Of a stretch of 64,000 nt of DNA, positions 58,333 through 64,000 are shown piece by piece. The stretch is from a virus. The notes below the pieces were generated by a model that ran no database searches, was not told the DNA's origin, and saw only the letters and a list, made by a program, of their open reading frames with translations. The stretch lies in the IMG/VR virus record IMGVR_UViG_3300028563_000018, positions 1 through 64,000 of that record. The stretch is one strand, 5' to 3'. Every line of letters starts with the position of its first letter. Position 1 is the stretch's first letter. The position numbers were made by a program, and so were the translations under genes.

Positions 58333-59061
58333 TTGAGTAATGATCTGGTCAACGCTCTGGCCCGCAGGTTCATTCATCGAACCGACGTGAAGGCTTGGCA
58401 ACACACCGATGGTGCGTACTACCCAGATCGCACCCCAATCACACGTGCCGATCTGAACGCGCACGTTGCAGGCACAAAGACTCTCGGCCACTACCTGCTC
58501 GGTACAGACAACAAGTGTAAATTCGCCTGCTTTGACATCGACCTGAACGTCGATGGTCTCTGGGACGGCGAACCCTACAAACCACGCGAAGAGTTCGCGA
58601 ACCCGGACAGTCCCTACCGAGAGGGCTTAATCGGTCAGCTCGCTTCGACGGCCGAAGTCTTGGCGCGCCATGCACACAAGATACTTGGTGTCGATGTAGC
58701 CATCTCGTTTTCCGGGGCGAAGGGCTGTCATGTTTACCTTTTGACCGGCCTGGACATCGCCGCCGACGTACGTGCTGCCGCGGTAACCGTGCTCGAAGCT
58801 GTCGGGCTTTGGCATCCCACGCGCGGCCAGAACTTCTACGGGAGTGACAACCCCGAGTCGGCATACACGATCGAGGTCTTTCCCAAGCAAGACACACTCG
58901 ATTCCAAGGATCTCGGAAACCTGCTCAGGTTGGCTCTCGGGATAAACCGTAAGTCTGGCAAGCCAGGACTCTTCCTGCGCGTCGGCGGCGGAAAGCGCGC
59001 CTCGTTCCACGCGATGGATCCCATTGCGGCGCTGAGCGGGGAACTGCCGTGGAAGAACTAA
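58333..59061 (+). CDS. archaeo-eukaryotic-type primase catalytic subunit (AEP)
   Basis: 242 residues from TTG 58333. D68-x-D70 (CFDIDLN), SGAKGCHVYL (127-136) and IEVFPKQDTL...NLLRLALG are the catalytic Asp pair, the His block and the basic nucleotide-binding part of AEP primases of the TOTE-like/replicative phage type. It makes primers for replication. It is encoded separately from its helicase partner, which starts 12 nt before this stop. It is complete without an N-terminal zinc domain, which the partner supplies. Confidence 0.8.
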   Translation: MSNDLVNALARRFIHRTDVKAWQHTDGAYYPDRTPITRADLNAHVAGTKTLGHYLLGTDNKCKFACFDIDLNVDGLWDGEPYKPREEFANPDSPYREGLIGQLASTAEVLARHAHKILGVDVAISFSGAKGCHVYLLTGLDIAADVRAAAVTVLEAVGLWHPTRGQNFYGSDNPESAYTIEVFPKQDTLDSKDLGNLLRLALGINRKSGKPGLFLRVGGGKRASFHAMDPIAALSGELPWKN

Positions 59062-60911
59062 CCGTCGCGCAGCGTCTAGCGCGAGCTCGCGAGCGAGGGC
59101 TCATCAAGGCTGTCCCTGAACCGACACCAGAGGTTCCCGACACTCTCGCTGACCTCGCCAAGACGGATCACGCCCGAGATGACGTCGATGTCGAGATCGA
59201 CGGCATCCTGAACATCGGCATCGACGAGGCCTACCGCAAATGGTGCGGCAAGTCTGAGCCGAACCTGACGGGCAAGCGCGAGTCGATCATGGTCTCGTGC
59301 CCGAAGCCCGACCATCTCGACAAGAACCCGTCGGCGTGGCTGAACCTCGACAAGGGCACGTGGTTCTGTGGGGGTTGCCAGGAGGGTGGGGACGGCTACG
59401 ACATCGCGGCCTACCACTTCGGCTACGCCGTGCCGGGCTACAAGCAGGGCGAGTCGTTCCGGAAACTGCGCGTCGACATGGCCAAGTCGCTCGGTTACAG
59501 AGTCAAGACGACCATCAGCGGCACAAGCTATGTCGACAACGAGCCAGAAGCGCGCCGTGACGACACGCCAGCCGCGCCGGCGCAGCTCGAGCAGGACTCC
59601 GACCAACAGCCTTCGGCGCAGATCATCGAGTTTCCACTACCACAGGAACTTCAGCCGCTTTCAATCGACTGGAAGAGCATCCTTCCGGCCGAGACGTTCC
59701 TCGCTCAATGGATGCAAGCCACCTCAGAGGACGACTTGCCCGAGGAGTATTACTTCTGGCTCGGCTTGATGGCGGTAGGGCTCGCTGCTGGCGACCAGGC
59801 GGTGCTCACCGACGACCCCTGGATCAAAGGCAACCTCTTCGTCTGTCTGTACGGCCCATCAGGAATCGGCAAGACCCGAGCAGCCTCGCGCCTCGTGCGC
59901 CTTTTGTCGAAGGCGCTACCTCACGACGATCAGGATCCCGCTAGCACAGGCACAATGCTTGTACCGATGCCCGGTTCTGCCGAAGCCCTCATTGACGCCT
60001 TCTCGAAACCCATCTTCGACCCGGCTGACCCTAAGAAGATCATCGGGTACGCAGGAGTTAGGGGTCTCGTTCGTTTCGACGAACTGTCATCTCTGATCGC
60101 TCGTTCCAATCGCGTCGGCAGTGCCATCAAGCCGACGCTCATGGAGTTCTTCGACAGCTACACCGCCGTTGACATCGTGAGCCGAGGAGCGGGCCGCGTC
60201 CGCGCCGAGCACCACTTCGCAGCCTCGGTCGCTTCTACCCAGCCAGGAGCGATTCGTGATCTCCTCGTTCAAACCGATGCTGACTCTGGATTCATCAACC
60301 GATGGGTCTTTGCTTCGGGACCGCTCAAGCCGCTCCGCTCATACCGAACCACGTCTATCGACATCGACCACTTGAAACAACCCCTCAATGAACTGCGTCA
60401 ATGGAGTTCATTGAGACATCACGAAATCAAGCTCGAGGGACCTGCGCTGAGCGTGTGGACTTCGTTCTTTCAATCAACGATCGAGCCGATCAGAGTCTCC
60501 AGCGATAAGCCACTCCTCACGAGGATTGACCTCCTGCTCAAGAAGATCATCCTTCTGTTCTGTATCAACGAGAAGAGCGATGCCCCCGACGCCGCGCTCG
60601 TCGAACGCGCGATCAGCCTGTTTCCGTACCTGGAGCGCAGCTACAACCTCCTTGTCGGCGAAATCGGAGTCGGCCCTCAACAGGACTGTCGCACGAAGAT
60701 TCTCGCCGCCGTCGAAACGATCCAAGCCAAGACAGGGAAGGGTGCAACCGTGCGACAGATACATCAACGCCTCGGGAAAAGATTCGCTCCCGACATGATC
60801 GTGCGAACGATCCGAGCGATGGAAGATCTCCGAGATATTCAAGAGGTCATTCAACAAGGAGCACGCGGCCCCAAGACGGTCGCCTACATGCTGGTCGGTA
60901 ACGATGCCTGA
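59049..60911 (+). CDS. zinc-finger replication ATPase (DUF3987/primase-helicase partner)
   Basis: 620 residues, GTG 59049. The N-terminus holds a CHC2-like zinc finger (C84, H89, C107, C110) of the DnaG type. A Walker A YGPSGIGKT (~268-276) and an ATPase core with VRFDELSS (~340) follow; the C-terminal ~100 residues look like a winged helix (VRQIHQRLGKRF). Length and order resemble DUF3987-type phage replication helicases fused to a primase zinc domain. With the adjacent AEP it forms a split primase-helicase. Confidence 0.75.
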   Translation: MEELTVAQRLARARERGLIKAVPEPTPEVPDTLADLAKTDHARDDVDVEIDGILNIGIDEAYRKWCGKSEPNLTGKRESIMVSCPKPDHLDKNPSAWLNLDKGTWFCGGCQEGGDGYDIAAYHFGYAVPGYKQGESFRKLRVDMAKSLGYRVKTTISGTSYVDNEPEARRDDTPAAPAQLEQDSDQQPSAQIIEFPLPQELQPLSIDWKSILPAETFLAQWMQATSEDDLPEEYYFWLGLMAVGLAAGDQAVLTDDPWIKGNLFVCLYGPSGIGKTRAASRLVRLLSKALPHDDQDPASTGTMLVPMPGSAEALIDAFSKPIFDPADPKKIIGYAGVRGLVRFDELSSLIARSNRVGSAIKPTLMEFFDSYTAVDIVSRGAGRVRAEHHFAASVASTQPGAIRDLLVQTDADSGFINRWVFASGPLKPLRSYRTTSIDIDHLKQPLNELRQWSSLRHHEIKLEGPALSVWTSFFQSTIEPIRVSSDKPLLTRIDLLLKKIILLFCINEKSDAPDAALVERAISLFPYLERSYNLLVGEIGVGPQQDCRTKILAAVETIQAKTGKGATVRQIHQRLGKRFAPDMIVRTIRAMEDLRDIQEVIQQGARGPKTVAYMLVGNDA

Positions 60912-61125
60912 GTACCTAGACATCCCCCAAGTAGCCGAGATGTTCGGCGTCAACCCACGCACCGTCTACAAGTGGACAGTCGAACGCAAGATTCCATTCT
61001 TCAAGCTGAACAAGATGATCCGGTTCAGCCGAACCGAGATCGAGGCGTGGCTCGAGCAGCATCATCACCGCGTGATCGATGAGACTACGTTGGCGGAACG
61101 TACAGACGTCCGACTCGATCACTGA
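60904..61125 (+). CDS. xis: excisionase-like HTH protein
   Basis: 73 residues, ATG 60904 overlapping the helicase stop. EYLDIPQVAEMFGVNPRTVYKWTVERKIPF followed by KMIRFSRTEIEAWL is the excisionase/MerR-like HTH. It ends 40 nt inside the convergent integrase gene, a classic Xis-Int neighbourhood, so it probably controls excision. Mechanism inferred from family and position. Confidence 0.75.
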   Translation: MPEYLDIPQVAEMFGVNPRTVYKWTVERKIPFFKLNKMIRFSRTEIEAWLEQHHHRVIDETTLAERTDVRLDH

Positions 61126-62191
61126 ACGCTTCGTCTCCATGTGGGAACAGGTGCCCGTAGCGGTCGAGCACGAACGCCGCCGACGCATGCCCGGCACGCA
61201 GTGCGATCTCCGCTGGTGACACGTTGGCGGATATCCAGATCGACACCGCGGTGTGACGCAGAGCGTGCGGCGTGAGGGGCGCTAGGCCAGCCCTCACGGC
61301 TGCGGGGTTGAACGTCCGCGCTCGCCATGCGCTCGGCGTGATCCAGCCGCCCTGCGAGGCGTGAAAGACTAGATCGTCAGTGCCGCCGTGTTGCTCCTGG
61401 TGGGCTCGCAGGAGGTCGGTGACGGCCGAGGGGATCGGCACGCGTCGAGTCGAGCGTCTCGTCTTCGGAGGACCGAACGCTACGCGCCCTTTCACCTCTA
61501 CGAGGATCTCGCTCACCTGCACCGCGCTGGCATTGAAGTCGACCCGCGACCATTTGAGGCCGGCGAGTTCACTGATTCGCAGCCCTCCGTATGCGCCCAA
61601 CATGACGAGTGCGCTGTACTGCGGCTCGATGACACCTGCGAGCTTCGACACCTCCTCGGGCGTCAGGAATCGCATGTCCCGGTGCACGCGCTCGGGAAGC
61701 ATGATGTCTCGACAGGGATTTCGACTGAGCATCTGCGCCTGCACGGCGCCAGCAAGTGTCTTGTTGAGAATCTGGTAGCACAGTCGGACCGTATTCGCCG
61801 ACAACCCTTTCGCTACCAGGTCGTCGACTGCCGTCTGGATCGAACGCTGCGTGATCTCATCCAACCGCAGCTTGCCCAGCGCGGGCACCAGATGGTTCTT
61901 AAAGATGTGTGCGTGCTGAGCGCGCGTGTTTCCTCGCAGCGAGGGCGCCTGACTCACCTGGAACGCTGCGGCCCACGCGTCGAACTTCATGCGCGTGTTG
62001 CGCGGATCGGTCGCGGTGCCACGCTCGACGGCAAGCACGAGCTCGTGCTGCCAGTCGTCAGCGGAGCGCTTCGCCTCGCGGAGCCCGAACTTGCTCACAG
62101 AGAACCGCTTGGATCGTCTCGAGCCATCCGGCATACGAACGACACCCTTGAAGGCGCCGCGATCGTTCTCCACCCAACCGGAAGCTCGCAC
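61085..62191 (-). CDS. int: phage integrase, tyrosine recombinase with AP2-like arm domain
   Basis: 368 residues from GTG 62191; a TTG at 62224 would add 11 residues, and neither has a clear ribosome binding site. An N-terminal AP2-like arm-binding domain (~5-50, VRMPDGSRRSKRF) and SAM-like core-binding domain (~65-150) precede the catalytic domain with R (GGLRISELAG), K (GPPKTRRSTRR), HALRHT, AGHAS and the nucleophile Tyr (DRYGHLF). The overlap with the excisionase-like gene marks the integration module. Confidence 0.9.
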   Translation of the reverse strand: MRASGWVENDRGAFKGVVRMPDGSRRSKRFSVSKFGLREAKRSADDWQHELVLAVERGTATDPRNTRMKFDAWAAAFQVSQAPSLRGNTRAQHAHIFKNHLVPALGKLRLDEITQRSIQTAVDDLVAKGLSANTVRLCYQILNKTLAGAVQAQMLSRNPCRDIMLPERVHRDMRFLTPEEVSKLAGVIEPQYSALVMLGAYGGLRISELAGLKWSRVDFNASAVQVSEILVEVKGRVAFGPPKTRRSTRRVPIPSAVTDLLRAHQEQHGGTDDLVFHASQGGWITPSAWRARTFNPAAVRAGLAPLTPHALRHTAVSIWISANVSPAEIALRAGHASAAFVLDRYGHLFPHGDEAFSDRVGRLYVPPT

Positions 62192-62254
62192 GGTCGCATC
62201 GTAGTGGGGGCAGAGTGGGGGCAAATCGCGTCGCGTGTAAATGCGGCGCGTTGT

Positions 62255-62319
62255 GCTACATCGTGCTCGGGTATCAAAAAGATCCGAGAAACACGGGATT
62301 TTTGTGCGCTAGATCGTGC
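62255..62319. repeat. direct repeat near int, possible integrase arm sites
   Basis: GCTACATCGTGC (62255-62266) and GCTAGATCGTGC (62308-62319) share 11 of 12 bases, each preceded by TTGTG. An inverted repeat CATTCC/GGAATG lies at 62330-62349. They fall in the 303-nt gap upstream of the integrase, where arm-type sites and attP are expected. No tRNA-like core can be identified with confidence, and the rest of 62192-62494 holds nothing else I recognise. Confidence 0.35.
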
Positions 62320-62494
62320 AAGATCGTTTCATTCCGTGTGTCTGGAATGGGCGATATTCGATTGCATGTACTAACACTCCCCAAATCTCGGGATCGAGCC
62401 CTTGACCAGGGCTTTTACTGCCCTTTTACGGGTTCCACGGGGGATGTGGGGACAGAAATAGGGGCAGACTTGACGCGGTTCATACATTTTCCTC

Positions 62495-62869
62495 ATGGGA
62501 ATGGACACGGCGAGGGAATGCCAGCGATGCCAGTACCGGTGGTGGGGCCAGCGTACGGCGTGGTCGCCGAAGCCCAGCGCCATCCTGCACGGAGCGCGAG
62601 CGAACACCGGGCTCGACTACCAGCGGCGCCAGTACGACGCGTTCAAGACCTGCCCCAACTGCGGCGCCACGAAGGTGCGGACGGTAGACAAAGAGGGTTT
62701 CATGCCGACCGGAGCGATCACACAGACACCAACCATCACCGCGACAGTTAGTAACGATGAATCCTTCATCGATCCTGCGCTCATCGAGAAGGCGATCGTC
62801 AAGCCCCGCAAGATGGGACGCCTGGAACGTCGCCTCTACGAGGCAGGCCGTCGCTCAGCTCGCGGTTAG
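62495..62869 (+). CDS. zinc-ribbon hypothetical protein
   Basis: 124 residues from ATG 62495 (ATG 62501 also possible). CQRC (9-12) and CPNCG (53-57) form a two-knuckle zinc ribbon, with a Trp-rich loop (YRWWGQRTAW). A helical C-terminus follows (RLERRLYEAGRR). It overlaps the convergent peptidase gene by 15 nt. Function unknown. Confidence 0.55.
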   Translation: MGMDTARECQRCQYRWWGQRTAWSPKPSAILHGARANTGLDYQRRQYDAFKTCPNCGATKVRTVDKEGFMPTGAITQTPTITATVSNDESFIDPALIEKAIVKPRKMGRLERRLYEAGRRSARG

Positions 62870-63826
62870 GCGCGCCGTCACTGCCTGAACCCACTCGCGC
62901 AACGCGTACGGGATCAAGTGGTGATACGCCTCGACTAGCTGAGCGAGAACGACAAGCTCGTCGGGTTCAGGAGTAGGTTCCGGTGGCACCGGGTCGGGAA
63001 CGGGCGGTACGGGATCCGGCGCAGGCGGCTCGGGCGTCGGCTCGGGCTCGGGCGTGGGTGCCGGTGGAACGGGGCTCGGTTCGGGCGCAGGTGGCTCGAC
63101 GGGCGCCGGAGGAGCAACGGGCGGCGGCACGTCCGTCGCATGCGGCAGCGCGCTCAGGTCGGCAAGCAGCGCAGCGTAGGCCGCGTCGCCCATGTCGTCC
63201 TTCGTGACGATGGCCCACGCTTCGTCGATACATGCCTTCCCCCACTCAAGCGTGTACTCCTGATCTGCGCCCCACGTGACGACCGTCTTCGGGCCATCGA
63301 CCGACTGCGACTTCACGAGTAAGATGCCGTGACCCTCACTCGGGTCAGCGGTCTCGCCGTTCGCGACGGTCCACGGCTTGCCGTCGGTGAAGAGTTGCTC
63401 AGCGTCGTCGGTCAGGCTCACGCCGAGCAAGATGCCGCGGTTGAACTCGGCCATGATCGGATCGACGGTTGCCGGCGCCACCGGTGCGAAGCCCTCGATG
63501 AGCTTCTGGTGGAACAGCCACAGCAAGAAGTCGGCGATGACGACGCCCTCGTCTTGATTCTTGTCGTACTTCATGTAGAGCGCGACGACTTCGTCGGTCG
63601 TCGGCGCCGCGCCAGCGAGCATGCGGTCGTGTGCGATGGCCGCAGGGACGCAGTCGCCGACCTGGTCGTTGCCGAGCATCCCCCAGTCGGTGATGCCCTT
63701 CGACACGTCGATCGGGTACGCCGGCGTCGGTGTCGCCTCCAGGTACTCGTGCATCCACTTGATCGCGAAGCGATCTTCGCCTTGGCGCTGCGGCTTGCGA
63801 CCCCTGAGACCTGGTGTGCGTGACAT
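62855..63826 (-). CDS. papain-like peptidase candidate with proline-rich linker (possible endolysin)
   Basis: 323 residues, ATG 63826. GDCVPAA (C59), GHGILLV (H166) and TWGADQ (D188) fit a papain/C39-like Cys-His-Asp catalytic set; residues ~235-285 are a Pro/Glu/Pro-Val repeat linker, and a short helical domain closes the protein. Such an enzyme-linker-anchor layout suits a cell-wall endopeptidase, so endolysin is likely, but C39-like maturation or other thiol hydrolase activity cannot be excluded. It lies outside the late operon. Confidence 0.55.
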   Translation of the reverse strand: MSRTPGLRGRKPQRQGEDRFAIKWMHEYLEATPTPAYPIDVSKGITDWGMLGNDQVGDCVPAAIAHDRMLAGAAPTTDEVVALYMKYDKNQDEGVVIADFLLWLFHQKLIEGFAPVAPATVDPIMAEFNRGILLGVSLTDDAEQLFTDGKPWTVANGETADPSEGHGILLVKSQSVDGPKTVVTWGADQEYTLEWGKACIDEAWAIVTKDDMGDAAYAALLADLSALPHATDVPPPVAPPAPVEPPAPEPSPVPPAPTPEPEPTPEPPAPDPVPPVPDPVPPEPTPEPDELVVLAQLVEAYHHLIPYALREWVQAVTARLTAS

Positions 63827-63859
63827 GCGAATCAGGTTGCCCTTCCTGCGCGCGCGTCT

Positions 63860-64000
63860 TCAAGCGTCTGCGTCGACCTTTTCGTTTGCTTCACGGAAGA
63901 GCACAACAGCAATAGCCGCGAGCACTGCGATGTCGAGCACGGAATCGTCAGCGCTCTCATTCGCAAGCTCGCCCTTCAGTGAGAACTGCCTCAGACGTTG
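63860..64000 (-). CDS. small protein, N-terminus outside window
   Basis: The last 46 residues are visible: RQFSLKGELANESADDSVLDIAVLAAIA then a charged end. The DDSVLDIAVLAAIA helix recalls phage DUF1599-like small proteins associated with nucleotide modification or holin-adjacent genes, but the fragment is too short to be sure. It runs toward the peptidase gene, which may be its operon partner. Confidence 0.4.
   Translation of the reverse strand, partial: QRLRQFSLKGELANESADDSVLDIAVLAAIAVVLFREANEKVDADA

Noticed and set aside
58333-61125. TOTE-type anti-phage conflict system
   Set aside because: The AEP resembles TOTE primases, but the neighbours are a replication ATPase and excisionase rather than the telomeric-RT/endonuclease set; ordinary phage replication is the simpler reading.
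62408-62427. Weak terminator AGGGC/GCCCT followed by T-run
   Set aside because: Only 5 bp, lies between a divergent promoter region and a plus-strand gene with no upstream transcript to end; could equally be part of attP.

Overview
The window reads as part of a temperate, long-tailed (siphovirus-type) phage or prophage of an actinobacterium. Evidence: three WhiB-family proteins, a moderately high GC content (by eye, not counted), frequent GTG/TTG starts, dense gene packing with ATGA/GTGA stop-start overlaps, and a complete head-and-tail gene set without a contractile sheath. Both ends cut through genes (an AAA+ ATPase at the left, a small protein at the right), so the genome continues beyond the window.

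Layout. (1) 1-30311, plus strand: a long run of small and medium genes. It opens with a MoxR/CobS-like AAA+ ATPase and a metallopeptidase-VWA (DUF2201-like) partner. Small zinc-finger and acidic proteins follow, then an rIIA/rIIB pair, a compact tyrosine recombinase (11632-12462), a putative ssDNA-binding protein, an SNF2-type helicase, an oligoribonuclease-like exonuclease, a DnaN sliding clamp, three WhiB proteins, a RusA-like resolvase, a DNA methyltransferase and a RecB/Cas4-like nuclease. The run ends in a glycan cassette (epimerase, four glycosyltransferases, SAM methyltransferase). (2) 30308-58017, minus strand: the late operon, read right to left. Order: unknown gene in the small-terminase position, large terminase, Mu-like portal, Com-like zinc ribbon, protease/scaffold, decoration protein, lambda E-like capsid protein, two large repeat proteins with a shared ~22-residue repeat, head-tail connector, tailspike, neck and terminator proteins, tail tube, frameshifted tail chaperones, 1529-aa tape measure, three minor tail proteins, two small membrane proteins. 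(3) 58333-61125, plus strand: an archaeo-eukaryotic-type primase, a separate zinc-finger/ATPase replication protein and an excisionase-like HTH protein. (4) 61085-64000: a second, full-length integrase (minus), a zinc-ribbon protein (plus), a papain-like peptidase candidate (minus) and a truncated small gene (minus).

The most unusual signal is regulatory. Five transcript leaders (12.7, 14.0, 42.1, 51.0 and 58.2 kb, on both strands) carry a hairpin whose stem sequence differs every time but stays paired, while the 16-19 nt loop keeps CTGCCGGCAA(A)GCGA. Each is followed by an AACCC(A/C)-type box, and four of the five by a ribosome binding site close to a start codon; at 58.2 kb the start is more distant. 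A plain CCAACCCGACA box without the hairpin precedes at least six other genes, nearly always in the sense orientation. An A-rich AATAAAGAT-like box sits upstream of many of the same units. Together they look like a phage-wide post-transcriptional or stoperator-like control network joining replication genes, capsid and tail tube. No DNA polymerase is visible, so the sliding clamp probably recruits a host polymerase or one encoded outside the window.
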